DNA of 64,000 nucleotides from Phymorhynchus buccinoides (Eukaryota; Mollusca; Gastropoda; Neogastropoda; Raphitomidae), in the NCBI GenBank assembly GCA_017654935.2, contig CM065687.1:14758203-14822202 (forward strand). The letters are read 5' to 3'. The position numbers and the translations under genes are program-made. The notes below the pieces were generated by a model. That model worked only from the letters and a program-made list of their open reading frames with translations. It did not search any database and had not been told where the DNA came from. Each line of letters opens with the position of its first letter. Position 1 is the stretch's first letter. Shown here one piece after another: positions 42,201 through 49,619 of this stretch.

Positions 42201-45200
42201 TTCTCCACTTTTCTCTCCTTGCCCCCTAACTTTTTATTCAATGTTCTGTTTGTTTTCCTCTATCCCCCATATTCTTCATTTTCATTTCAGTTTCACTCCC
42301 CGTGGGGATACCGTCTTTTGTATAAATAGTTCCACCTTCTGGAAGTTCTGTGCTTGTAACTTCCACTAATCTGTCACTCTCTTTGACTCTGCCTTTTCCC
42401 TTTGCTTACTGTCATCTACTATCTTTCTGCCTTACCGGTCCATTGTCCTGCCTTTTTTTCACGAAACGCTTTCAAAAAGATTTCCTCCAGCCAAAATCAG
42501 GACTTGCTGGGCCTAACTATTTGTTAGTTAGGCGCATAACAGCAGCATGATGCATCTGCGCTCATTATTGACAGGAAACTGTCTGAGCGATCGACGACGA
42601 AGAAGAAGATTTTAGTTTCATCTTTCTGTTTTATTCTGTCGTAGTACCCATCTTCCTCGTCTTTTACCAGCTGTTCATTGTGTCATGAGTCCTTGCGTGG
42701 AACGAGATCAGACAGAAAGCGGTTCTTTTCAGCCCAAACAAAAGATCCCACCTTACGTTTGTACAATACTTGTTTTGTACTTCTGTGATGAAATATTCAG
42801 TTTTCTACGGTACGCTATTATTTTTCAGGGAAACATTATCATTCCAAAAAACGTTTTTGCTAGTTTGGATTATGTTGCAGCATTTTGTGCTGTATAGATT
42901 ATTTTTTATTTCAAATGTAGTTGTTTTTTGTTTGTTTCCCTACACGCAGGGAAGGGATGAAGACTCTTTAACGCAAGTGTGGCTGGTTTCCGCTAGACTT
43001 AAGCCTTGTTTGTTGTTCACTTCTTCAAGTCAAGTCGTGCCATGTGTTCTTGTTCCCTACACCCAGGGAGGGGATGCAGACTCTTAATGCCTGTACAGCA
43101 GGTTTCTGCTAGACTTACACCTTGTTTTTTGTTCACTTCTTCAAGTAGTAGTAGTAGTAGTAGTAATTAGGGCTAGAAGTGGGCCTTGCGGCCCTTTTAC
43201 GCCCTTTCTCGTTTGTGACTTTGATTTGTTTCAAGTCAAGTCATTGGGTAGGCGCTGCACTTGCGGTGACACGCTCTCCGGGGGAGAGCAGCCCGAATTT
43301 CACAGAGATAAGTCTATGTGACCAGAATATACCAAATACTAATACCATGCCATGCGTTCTTGTTTCCCTGCACCAAGGGAGGGGATGCAGACTCTTAACG
43401 CAGGTGTGGCTGGTTTCTGCTAGACTTACACCTTGTTCACTTCTTCAAATCAAGTCATGCCACATGTTCTTGTTTCCCTACACCAAGGGAGGGGATGCGG
43501 ACAGCAATACCTGTATAGCTGGTTTCTGCTAGACTTACACCTTGTTCACTTCTTCAAATCAAGTCATGCCACATGTTCTTGTTTCCCTACACCAAGGGAG
43601 GGGATGCGGACAGCAACGCCTGTATAGCTGGTTTCTGCTAGACTTGCACCTTGTTTGTTGTTCAGTTCTCCTCTATCAAGTCATGCCTTGTGTTCTTGTT
43701 CCCTACACCCAGGGAACGGATGCAGACTCTTAACGCCTGTACAGCAGGTTTCTGATAGACTTACATCTTGTTTTTTGGTTCAGTTCTTCAAATCAAATCA
43801 TGCCTTTTGTTCTTCAATCTTGTTTCCCTACACCCAGGGACAGAATGCAGACTCTTAACGCCTGTGTGGCTGGTTTCTGGTAGACTTGCACCTTGTTTGT
43901 TGTTCGGTTCTTCAAATCAAGTCATGCCTTTTGTTTTTGTTTCCCTACACTCAGGGAGGGGATGCGGACAGCAATGCCTGTATAGCTGGTTTCTGCCAGA
44001 CTTGCACCTTGTTTCTCGTTCTCTTCTTCAAATCAAGTCATGCCTTGTGTTCTTGTTCCCTACACCCAGGGAGGGGATGCAAACACTAACACCTGTGTGG
44101 CTGGTTTCTGCTAGACGTACACCTTGACTTGTTGCTCGTTCAGTTCTTCAAATCAAGTCGTTCCATGTGTTCTTGTTTCCTACACCCAGGGAGGGGATGC
44201 GGACAGCAACGCCTGTGTGGCAGGAGCGGTGCTGGGCTGTAAACTGGGACTGGACCACATCCCTGACTCCTGGAGGACAGGCCTCAAGCACGCAGAGTGG
44301 CTGGACCGCATCATTGAAAGGTGGGCAAACACAGCAGCTCTCATGTATCTAAAAATTGTACAATGTTCATGTAAGCATACACACACACACAGTCACATGC
44401 ACACATGTTTTGCTGGTGGTAAAGTATTCCGTTTTCATAAGGTACAGCTACGATCCCTGATAAGTAAGCAGAAAATGGAAAGAAAAATCGTTGATGCATG
44501 TTCTGATTTTGAAATTTGACACTAAGGATATGCTTTTCTGCAGAAAGATACATAGGAGACTTCTTTCCACTTTGGCTCTTTATTTCTACAGAACCGGGCC
44601 TGTGTTCACATTGACAAAGTATGAGACTTATCATGATATTTTAGATGTCCTTCTAAAGTAGGATTAGTAATAGGATTTTTATAAGGCTTTAGAAGGACTT
44701 CTAAAATTAAATGATGGCAAGTCTCATACTATCTCAATGTGAATACAGGCCCTAGTTTCAAAAGAAATTAAACAAAAAATTTTTGGTTAAAATTAATATT
44801 TGTGGTATACAGTGGAAAACTTGAAAACTTGAACTTTATTTTTAAAGGATAAAGATTTTAGGCAACGCCTATTCTTGTCCTTGGTACATTATACGAACAT
44901 AGAATACAAACATGGCAAGGCATGATATTACACATACAGATTTGAACATAAAGGTAGTACCTTGGTACATATACGAACATAGAAAACAAACATGGCAAGG
45001 CATAATATTACACATACATATTTGAACATAAAGGCAGCAAAGCAGGTGATATTATGATTATAGATAGGTTGAAATATGGATTTATAAAATTACATACGCA
45101 CTTGTATAATTGTTGATACTCGTGCAGGCATACACCATGCGTGTAACCATACACGCACACACCTGCATGTGCGCGCACACGCAAGCATACATGCCCTTAT

Positions 45201-46669
45201 AAGACCCCCCCTCCCCCCATTATAAGAGTCCCTCCCACTTAAGACCTACTTTTTTTGACATTGCCCTACTTTGCAAGTATTAAAATTACCTCCCTTATAG
45301 TATACTTAACCCTTTGCGCCCTGACTGTTTTACAAGAGAAGAGCACTCCCAGCCTGGGGGTTTTGAGAGAAAACTGCACTGTTTAGGGGTGCGCAATAAA
45401 AAAAATGTATCTAAAAAACTACTTGATGAAACTTACTGAAATTTTGTGTGCTTACTAATGGATGACTGTGTTGTGTTGTGTGTGAAGTTCAAGCCATTTT
45501 GGAAGTTTGTTCTTTTTTAAAATTTTATGAAAAAATTAAAATAAAATAAAAACGGCTGATTTTTGTTGTCACATTTGTTTACAACCAAAGAGACACAACA
45601 AAATCACACTAAACACAAACAAACACAAATGAAAACATAACAGAACATATGTTCTTACTTCTTACCTTGAACATGTGGTAAATCCCATTACATCCACAGG
45701 AAATAAGTTTGAAACACTTCAACCGAGTCGCACAAAATACACAAAAACTGCACCAAGCCACACTTGTTCATGAATATAAGTCACAGCCTGCTTTCATTTG
45801 TCACTACTATCACTTTCTGATCTGAATACACTTGCTGAACACACAATTATCCAACAGTTTATATTTTGTATACCAGAGTCACTGTCAGAATCACTTTCTT
45901 GCATTGCAATGGGTCGATCAATCACACAGGAAGCATGTGGGACACGCCCTCTTGATGTTGATGGTTGATTTTCATAATTTTGCACCTCAATTTCATCAGT
46001 TTCTGGTCTGTCGGCACACAGGCACTGTGCGAAGACTCATTGTCTACGAGTGGAGTGAAGTCTGACGAAGATTCACTCACTTCAGAGCCTAAATCGTCCG
46101 TTTCAGGGTCAAAATCGCTATCATCATCAAGGAAGATTTCATCCAAAACTTGTCTCACAGTGTATCGAACTCGTTTGCTCATTTTGACTCCAAAAATATA
46201 AAAAAAACGGATAAAATCGCTTTAGATTTGCTTGTCGAAACTTTGCAAGTCAGTGGCAGGAAAATGCGACAGAATGAGCTCCCCTTACTACTTAATATTC
46301 ATGTTGTTTGAACCGAAACTAAGTGCGTGTGTCTGCCCGACAATTTGTCGGGCGTAGGATTCGAGAGGCAGCTACTCACGCCCGACAATTTGTCGGGCAC
46401 AGGGTTGAATGAGTTAAGACCTTATTTTGGATGATTTTTCAAGGTCTTAAAAGGAAGTTCCACTGTACTTAGAAATTTGATATTTGGGCAGGGTGTGTGA
46501 ATGATTGTTGCCTTTGCTCAAAATCATGCTGTGCCATTTATGCGCATGTATTTGTTGCTAACGACCGACTTATACTGCTTACAGATGGCTCTCTCTTCAG
46601 AAGGAAATGGCAAGCAAAGGACAAGGCCCCGCAGAAAGGGACAACCATGCTTCCAGTCACCAACACTGA
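33166..46669 (+). CDS. ADP-ribosylglycohydrolase-family enzyme (whole gene, 8 exons)
   Basis: Exons 33166-33288, 35037-35174, 37165-37312, 38234-38384, 39332-39485, 40660-40845, 44190-44320 and 46585-46669 join to 1116 nt, 371 codons plus TGA, with every junction in phase. 371 residues is close to the usual 340-370 of this family. Conserved sites: GQCVGDAIG (20-28), GDWTDDSDQM (65-74, metal-binding acidic triad), SGGRDAAPNGGVMRTS (143-158), TYKSMGAGFWALK near 279-291 and GGDADSNACVAGAVLG (301-316, second metal site). Family members use two Mg ions to remove ADP-ribose from modified protein side chains or related substrates; the exact substrate cannot be read here. No signal peptide, so probably cytosolic or nuclear. 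The TDDSDQ and GGDAD forms resemble DraG-like invertebrate members more than vertebrate ARH3. The terminal exon is the least certain. Introns contain arrays derived from the gene's own exon edges. Confidence 0.85.
33560..34050 (-). pseudogene. LINE 3' end: RT C-terminus plus (ATT)n tail
   Basis: On the minus strand a 98-codon frame ends with SFGDRSFSFSAPAVWNSLP and FKAKLKTHYFQ, the usual end of CR1/L2-like ORF2 (RSFxxxAPxxWNSLP). Downstream, CACTGATACTATCAGTGAAT, AAAGGCGCTATAGAAATACT and (ATT)n form the 3' UTR and tail. 5'-truncated copy in intron 1. Confidence 0.75.
34385..34835 (-). mobile_element. GAA-tailed SINE, type 1 tail, long head
   Basis: Left: TTCTTCTTCTTCTGTGTTCC; right: GGGGCGGGGTCGTCCAGCTC, CGAATGGAGGCACGAGGCAT, CCACCCACTGCC. 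The head is as complete as at 2058-2432, so these two define the full 5' end. Confidence 0.7.
34840..35001. mobile_element. Tigger/mariner-like MITE (copy 1)
   Basis: TA, CAGTGGAACCTCCCTTATAA ... TTATAAGGGAGGTTCAACTG, TA. CAGTGGAACCTC with TA duplication is typical of pogo/Tigger-type Tc1-mariner elements. Sits 35 bp upstream of hydrolase exon 2. Confidence 0.75.
35037..35174 (+). CDS. Hydrolase exon 2
   Basis: Acceptor CTGAACTACAG, 46 codons FYKGKDLEYAMKVAHLHRSG, then WETGDWTDDSDQMLLIVLSL and LDHGGQ, donor CAG|GTAACT (phase 0). It carries the TDDSD metal-binding cluster. Its 3' half is the template of the array that follows. Confidence 0.88.
35178..36165 (+). repeat. Exon-2-derived minisatellite, 13 extra copies
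   Basis: Unit of 68-85 bp: GGACTGGACGGACGACTGAC, CAAATGCTGCTCATCGTGCT, CTCTCTGCTGGACCATGG, then GGACAGGTAACTGACAGGG. All copies reproduce the exon 2 3' end and its splice donor. All legible copies lack the seven-base CTCTGAT-type segment of the exon (GACTGACCAAATG instead of GACTCTGATCAAATG), so they are frame-shifted and descend from one diverged copy. Confidence 0.9.
36835..37135 (+). mobile_element. GAA-tailed SINE, type 1 tail
   Basis: Head GGGGATACCGGGGGGATATT, AGTTCCCCCACCTTCTGGAA; tail CTCCAAAATTGGAATGTGTC, TGTACCTCACCCATTATGGC, GCAGAAAAGAAG. It ends about 30 bp before hydrolase exon 3. Confidence 0.7.
37165..37312 (+). CDS. Hydrolase exon 3
   Basis: Acceptor TTCTTTCTTTTTTCACAG, frame VNVQDFAAKMKSWMLRGFPE, LGDAVGKGIGRTTHAVLSNH, LFVTDPHAV, donor GTCA|GTAAAG (phase 1). 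The helical DFAxKxxxW ... GxGIGxTT pattern is the family's middle helices. Confidence 0.85.
37330..38220. other. Hydrolase intron 3
   Basis: AT-rich unique-looking sequence, with a C-rich stretch at 38010-38032. Nothing coding seen. Confidence 0.5.
38234..38384 (+). CDS. Hydrolase exon 4
   Basis: Acceptor GATGTATGCAGGCAG in phase 1 gives TYKIWDSGGRDAAPNGGVMR, TSVVGTHCWWDLDTVVTSAL, NFVLCTHHDPR, donor CCCAG|GTGTGT (phase 2). It contains the conserved AAPNGxxMR substrate-site motif. An alternative acceptor four bases upstream would read AAYKIW but needs phase 0. Confidence 0.85.
38450..38629. mobile_element. Tigger/mariner-like MITE (copy 2)
   Basis: TA, CAGTGGAGCCTCCCTTATAA ... TATGGGAGGGTCCACCG, TA. 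Body contains AAATCATCCAAAATGAGGTC. Confidence 0.75.
38740..39330. other. Hydrolase intron 4
   Basis: Poly(T) blocks at 38745-38800, AT-rich sequence and a (CA)n run at 39174-39192. Nothing coding seen. Confidence 0.5.
39332..39485 (+). CDS. Hydrolase exon 5
   Basis: Acceptor GTGCTTGTCCCCCAG, phase 2 entry, frame CRASVVAVSVVVSLMLQRRP, QHMDSTGHYKVDALIKDAFT, HAAKCLETEEE, donor GAG|GTCAGT (phase 0). Confidence 0.85.
39534..39629 (+). repeat. 96-bp duplicate of exon 5 3' end, with donor
   Basis: Copies 39390-39485 (PQHMDRIGHHKVDALINDAF, THTAKCLETEEE) with its own GAG|GTCAGT. The ten changes seen by eye leave the frame open. TATCCTCAG before CAC is an acceptor-like word, which would give a 30-codon in-phase alternative exon. 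Between original and copy the donor region GGTCAGTACAGTGTAGTA is repeated about three times. Confidence 0.75.
39815..39846. repeat. (GA)n microsatellite
   Basis: Perfect GA run in intron 5. Confidence 0.85.
40318..40645 (-). mobile_element. GAA-tailed SINE, type 2 tail, abutting exon 6
   Basis: Left: TTCTTCTCCTCCTTCTTCTTC, CAATTATGAGCGCAGATGCG; right: GGTGGGGGAACTATTTATAC, CCGGTATCCCCACGGGG. Its head ends some 15 bp before hydrolase exon 6. Confidence 0.7.
40660..40845 (+). CDS. Hydrolase exon 6
   Basis: Acceptor CGCGCAAACAAG in phase 0, 62 codons LERKIIAWIFQKQLLWWYMK, CKKLKALDLGKNIGFTYKSM, GAGFWALKKNDFRKAIQKIV, RE, donor GAG|GTGGGT. GxTYKxxGAGFWAL and DFxxAIxxIV directly precede GGDAD in this family. 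The exon's true 5' limit could be up to 9 codons earlier (ERANK is also open). Confidence 0.85.
40985..42120 (+). repeat. Roughly 81-bp minisatellite with acceptor-donor unit, about 14 copies
   Basis: Unit: CACCCTTTCACCTACACTACAG, GTGGGGATCATTGTGAACTC, ACTCACTGCCTCTGTTACCA, TACTTA(A/G)CACTTCC. Each unit holds a pyrimidine-CAG word directly followed by GTGGGG, that is, an acceptor and a donor with no exon between. I cannot match the unit to an exon of this gene. Confidence 0.9.
42298..42610 (+). mobile_element. GAA-tailed SINE, type 2 tail
   Basis: CCCGTGGGGATACCGTCTTT, AGTTCCACCTTCTGGAAGTT; tail GGCGCATAACAGCAGCATGA, CATCTGCGCTCATTATTGAC, GACGAAGAAGAAG. Confidence 0.7.
43138..43200 (-). mobile_element. 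LINE 3' tail, (TAG)n plus GGCC hairpin
   Basis: AGTAGTAGTAGTAGTAGTAG, then AGGGCTAGAAGTGGGCCTTG, CGGCCCTTTTACGCCC. The GGGCCTTGCGGCCC hairpin recurs near every Rex1-like LINE 3' end in this window. Confidence 0.55.
43248..43342 (+). mobile_element. 3' part of tRNA-derived SINE
   Basis: GTAGGCGCTGCACTTGCGGT, CTCTCCGGGGGAGAGCAGCC, ACCAGAATATACC, matching the 3' module of 23335-23765. Confidence 0.6.
44190..44320 (+). CDS. Hydrolase exon 7
   Basis: Acceptor TTGTTTCCTACACCCAG, 43 codons GGDADSNACVAGAVLGCKLG, LDHIPDSWRTGLKHAEWLDR, IIE, donor GAAAG|GTGGGC (phase 2). It contains the second metal-binding motif (GGDAD) and the following helix. Confidence 0.88.
44596..44752. mobile_element. Foldback MITE (copy 2 of the 153-bp family)
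   Basis: GGGCCTGTGTTCACATTGA ... TCTCAATGTGAATACAGGCCC. Same centre motif TAATAGGATTTTTATAAGG, diverged arms. Confidence 0.7.
44880..45037. repeat. 82-bp tandem duplication
   Basis: Two copies of CCTTGGTACAT(T)ATACGAACATAGAA ... CATATTTGAACATAAAGG. Confidence 0.8.
45306..46417 (-). mobile_element. piggyBac-like element with transposase remnant
   Basis: Bounded by TTAA on both sides. Left end CCCTTTGCGCCCTGACTG; right end, read inward on the minus strand, has CAACCCTGTGCCCGACAA. Subterminal hairpins GCCCGACAATTTGTCGGGC occur twice (46335-46353 and about 46380-46398). The right inverted end lies a few bases inside the TTAA (GGGTTGAATGAG), so one boundary is mutated or shifted. Most of the transposase is gone. 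Confidence 0.7.
45794..46182 (-). pseudogene. piggyBac-type transposase N-terminal remnant
   Basis: ATG at 46182: MSKRVRYTVRQVLDEIFLDD, DSDFDPETDDLGSEVSESSS, then a frameshift near 45980 into QNYENQPSTSRGRVPHASCV and QESDSDSDSG. An acidic Ser/Asp-rich N-terminus after a short VxDEIFxDDDSD motif is usual for piggyBac transposases. The catalytic DDD domain and Cys-rich end are missing, so inactive. Confidence 0.6.
46585..46669 (+). CDS. Hydrolase exon 8 (candidate last exon)
   Basis: Acceptor CTTATACTGCTTACAG. Phase 2 entry completes Arg, then WLSLQKEMASKGQGPAERDN, HASSHQH, TGA. It extends the DRIIE helix with RWLSLQKEM before a short polar end, and the total becomes an exact multiple of three. 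A competing acceptor at 49195 (TTCAG|AAAGGCCAGAG) would give a longer, low-complexity end. No AATAAA was chosen. Confidence 0.6.
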
Positions 46670-46716
46670 GGCACTTTGGAGACTTGCAACTTGACAATCT
46701 GATCAATTTTACATTT

Positions 46717-46959
46717 TTAACCCTTTCGCCGCCAGACATTTTTTAGCCAACATATTCCATTACATTTACATTTGTTGAGAAAAGATTGCATCTGAATTAT
46801 TGGAGATTCTTCTGTGACAGGTCTTAAATAAGGCCCTATCTTGACTTCTCAAAATTAAAGACAAGGTCATTGGATAACAGACTCTTATTTCAAAGATTTA
46901 TCACCCATGTGTTAAATCGTTGTGGTGCAGAAATGCGACATCAGCGGCGAAAGAGTTAA
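46717..46959 (+). mobile_element. piggyBac-like TTAA MITE (copy 5)
   Basis: TTAA, CCCTTTCGCCGCCAGACA; right end ATCAGCGGCGAAAGAG, TTAA. Just 50 bp after the hydrolase stop codon, so possibly in its 3' UTR. Confidence 0.78.
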
Positions 46960-46985
46960 ATAGTGGAACAAAGACCTTGTACCGC

Positions 46986-47300
46986 TCATGGGGATACCAG
47001 AGTAGGGGGGGGGGGGGGGGTATTTTTTTGTATGAATAGTTCCCCCACCTTCTGGAAGTTCTGTGCTTGTAACTTCTAATCTGTCACTCCTTTTGACTCT
47101 GCCTTTTCCCTTTGCTTGTCATCTACTATTCTGCCTTACCGGTCCATTCTCCTTTTTTTAAGAAACACTTTCAAAAAGATTTCCTCCAGCCGAAGTCGGT
47201 TTTGCTGGGCCTAACAGAATTTTAGTTAGGCGCATAATGGCAGCATGACGCCATCTGTGCTCATAATTCTACGATTGACAGGAACGACTGAGCGATTGAA
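46986..47300 (+). mobile_element. GAA-tailed SINE, type 2 tail
   Basis: CATGGGGATACCAGAG, poly(G) at 46998-47020, AGTTCCCCCACCTTCTGGAA; tail GGCGCATAATGGCAGCATGA, GCTCATAATTCTACGATTGA. Part of the tail is repeated at 47325-47400. Confidence 0.68.
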
Positions 47301-47409
47301 GATCTTTGAGTAGTTTTCGTCATGGCAGCATGACGCATCTGCGCTCATAATTCAAATTGACAGGAAACTGAGCGATTAAAGATCTTTGAGAGTTTTCGTC
47401 AGTATGATC

Positions 47410-47710
47410 TTTTTCTTCTTCCATGTTCCCATGCTGTATAGCCATAATGGGTGAAGTGCCTATGTGTCGCCTTCAGTCTCATGGTCTCCTTGCCGTTTTC
47501 TGCCAATGCATTCTGATTTCGGAGGAGCTCAAAGCTGGTGAAGTGCCTATGTGTCGCCTTCAGTCTCATGTCTCCTCACCGTTTTCTGCCAATGCATTCT
47601 GATTTCGGAGGAGCTCAAAGCTGGTGAAGTGCCTATGTGTCACCATCAGTCTCATGTCTCCTCACCGTTTTCTGCCAATGCATTCTGATTTCGGAGGAGC
47701 TCAAAGCTGG
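47410..47710 (-). mobile_element. SINE type 1 tail with internal triplication
   Basis: TTTTTCTTCTTCCATGTTCC, then three units of about 90 bp: GTGAAGTGCCTATGTGTC, CAGTCTCATG, TCTGCCAATGCATTCTGATT, TCGGAGGAGCTCAAAGCTG. The SINE tail itself has become a minisatellite. Confidence 0.65.
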
Positions 47711-47883
47711 TGGGTGCCTCTGGACGCCCTTACACTGACCGCTCCCCATGGACCGCTGGTTTCGGGGCCTGTGACTTGACAATTCGGGGTATGATGTCCC
47801 TGTAGGGGCTTAAAATGAGTGGCATGAGAGTAACACCATTGCGTGGCTCGGGCTAGTATAGTACCAAAAAAAGAAACAAATCG

Positions 47884-48536
47884 GCAAATGTTAAGAAAAT
47901 CCCCCTCCTCTGCCCCTTCCATTCATTTCAGACGGTTTCAGGTTAGGGTTAGGAATAGGGTTATGGATAGACCCTAAACCTATCCTTAATCCTAACCCTA
48001 ACCTGAAACCGTCTAATCCACACAAAAAGTAAAACATTTCCTCTGAAGTCGTAGTATGGCCACCATGTGACGGGGGCCTTTAAAAGCAGCCATACACGTA
48101 ATCTTCCCACCCGAGGCCATGCGAAATGTTCACATGGCACTGGGTGTGCCCCCAGAGCGTTTAAAGATCCACCCGATCACGTGTCAAAATCACGGGATTC
48201 ACGTGTTTTCCCTCTTATAACTGGAAATAAATCTTGTTTTGACCAAGTCAGACTCCCATATAAAGTACCCCAAATTGAAAGCCACAAGTCAGTTTAAAGA
48301 GCAGCCTCAATTTGAATATGGGGAAATTCGAATGCGGGTTACAACGACCCAGAAAAAAACAAGGGACGTAACCGTGGCGCGCCACGGGGTCTTTAAGCTG
48401 GGGAACGAAAACAACAACAAAATTGATGGTATGTAATGAGATTGACACTTAACTGACCCTAAACCTATCCCTAACTGAAACCGTCTGAAATGAATAGAAG
48501 GGACAGAGGAGGGAGCTTTTCTTAACATTTGCCAAC
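47884..48536. mobile_element. Second type of foldback with telomere-like motifs
   Basis: Left arm GGCAAATGTTAAGAAAATCC, CCATTCATTTCAGACGGTTT, CAGGTTAGGGTTAGGAATAG; right arm CTAAACCTATCCCTAACTGA, AACCGTCTGAAATGAATAG, CTTTTCTTAACATTTGCCAA. A smaller inverted pair with CCTAACCCTAACCTGAAACC lies at 47965-48015. The 430-bp interior has no clear ORF. Note an AACAACAACAAAATTG word at 48410. Confidence 0.7.
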
Positions 48537-48559
48537 AAAGTAAAGATGACACGGAAAAG

Positions 48560-48785
48560 GAGATTGGACATGATAAAGGAAATAATTTGGGACAATAAGA
48601 GATCCTCGAGAAGAGAGAATGTTAAAGAAAGCAGAAGAAGAAACAAAAAAGAAGAAAATCGTAGATGTGAGAAAATGAAAAGGTAGGAGTCAAAAAAATA
48701 AGTTGTAGGGCAGAACTTCCAGGAGTGGGGGAACTATTTGTATAGAAAGACACCCCCTCCTATCCCGATCCCCACAGGGGGAATG
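48560..48785 (-). mobile_element. GAA-tailed SINE, degenerate
   Basis: GAAGAAGAAACAAAAAAG at the left; GAACTTCCAGGAGTGGGGGA, ACTATTTGTATAGAAAGACA, CCCCACAGGGGG at the right. Body strongly diverged. Confidence 0.5.
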
Positions 48786-48832
48786 TGTATGATCTGACTT
48801 ATGATGAAGAGGATGGAAGATCTGTTTATGTG

Positions 48833-49000
48833 TTAACCCCTTCGCTGCCGCCTACTACTTGAGCACGCGCCGCAGGCTTGCCGCGCGATTTTTGAACGCG
48901 GCAATATCGCTACTTGGCGGCAACGTATATATAAGTCAGTGGCAAGTACTGAAGCGCTATAGAGGACGTATATATACCTCGTGGGCAGCGAAGTGGTTAA
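48833..49000. mobile_element. Short TTAA-bounded MITE
   Basis: TTAA, CCCCTTCGCTGCCGCC ... CTCGTGGGCAGCGAAGTGG, TTAA, 168 bp. Likely another piggyBac-type MITE, of a different subfamily from 7369. Confidence 0.6.
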
Positions 49001-49432
49001 TTGTTAATGTTATAGAAGACCTTGTATCTTGGGAAAGTGCAATTTAGAAGCATTTGCTTTTTTTTTAAAAATACAATGAAATGAATGTACGCATGAACAC
49101 TTGTTAAAGATAATTTGCATTGTGATATGTGATGCAGCACAGGAAAACCAGGCTAATGTCGTAAATGATCACTTTTGACTTATTCATATTTTCAGAAAGG
49201 CCAGAGACAACAGATTAACAGGCAAAAAACAGAATTCATCTATCTCTAATAGTTTATTTGTAACAAGTTTTCAATCAATCAAATCTCTCTCTCTCTCTCT
49301 CTCTTGTGGCTGGCCGACTTTAGCTGGGTATTCGCATACTGCATCACATATAATTCATGCTTCTCTCAGTTAAGTAAAACGGCCAAATTGTTTTATTTGT
49401 TTATCTTTCTACCTGTAATTTCTCATCTGCAA

Positions 49433-49610
49433 TACAGTGGAACCTCCCTTATAAGACCTTCAAAAATCATCCAAAATGAGGTCTTATAAGGGAGGGGTTT
49501 TATAAGGGAGGTAATTTTAATACTTACAAAGAAGGGTAATGTCTCGGAAAAGTAGGTCTTATGTAGGAGGGAGTCTTATAATGAGGTCTTATAAGGGAGG
49601 TTCCACTGTA
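49433..49610. mobile_element. Tigger/mariner-like MITE (copy 4, intact)
   Basis: TA, CAGTGGAACCTCCCTTATAA ... TATAAGGGAGGTTCCACTG, TA, 178 bp. The best-preserved copy. Confidence 0.82.
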
Positions 49611-49619
49611 GTTTGTTAT

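Larger units (their letters stand above)
42940..44189 (+). repeat. Exon-7-derived minisatellite, about 9 extra copies
   Basis: Unit of about 113 bp: TTGTTTCCCTACACCCAG|GGAGGGGATGCGGACAGCAAC, GCCTGT(A/G)TGGCTGGTTTCTG, CTAGACTTACACCTTGTT, CTTCAAATCAAGTCATGCC. Each copy carries the 3' splice acceptor and the first 30-35 bases of exon 7 (GGDADSNACVAG), then diverges into intron. Several copies have ACTCTTAA in place of ACAGCAA, adding a stop. One interval (43138-43345) is expanded by a (TAG)n/LINE tail and SINE fragment. Confidence 0.88.
45192..46467. mobile_element. Tigger/mariner-like MITE split by piggyBac-like element
   Basis: Left piece 45192-45305 (CCCTTATAAGACC, CATTATAAGAGTCCCTCCCA, TTAAAATTACCTCCCTTATA) and right piece 46418-46467 (CCTTATTTTGGATGATTTTT, GGAAGTTCCACTGTA) are the two halves of the element seen intact at 34840 and 49433. 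The far left terminus is missing. Confidence 0.7.

Noticed and set aside
44124..44519. 131-codon ORF reading through exon 7 into the intron as the C-terminus
   Set aside because: A GTGGGC donor ends the conserved part at DRIIE, and the read-through enters (CA)n and low-complexity sequence. The exon at 46585 gives a shorter, more plausible end, though this is not proven.
228..48500. TTAGGG tracts as remnants of chromosome ends or a telomere fusion
   Set aside because: Each tract is short, lies inside the arms of an inverted-repeat element, and in four cases the element has a perfect 8-bp target duplication. Transposition explains them.
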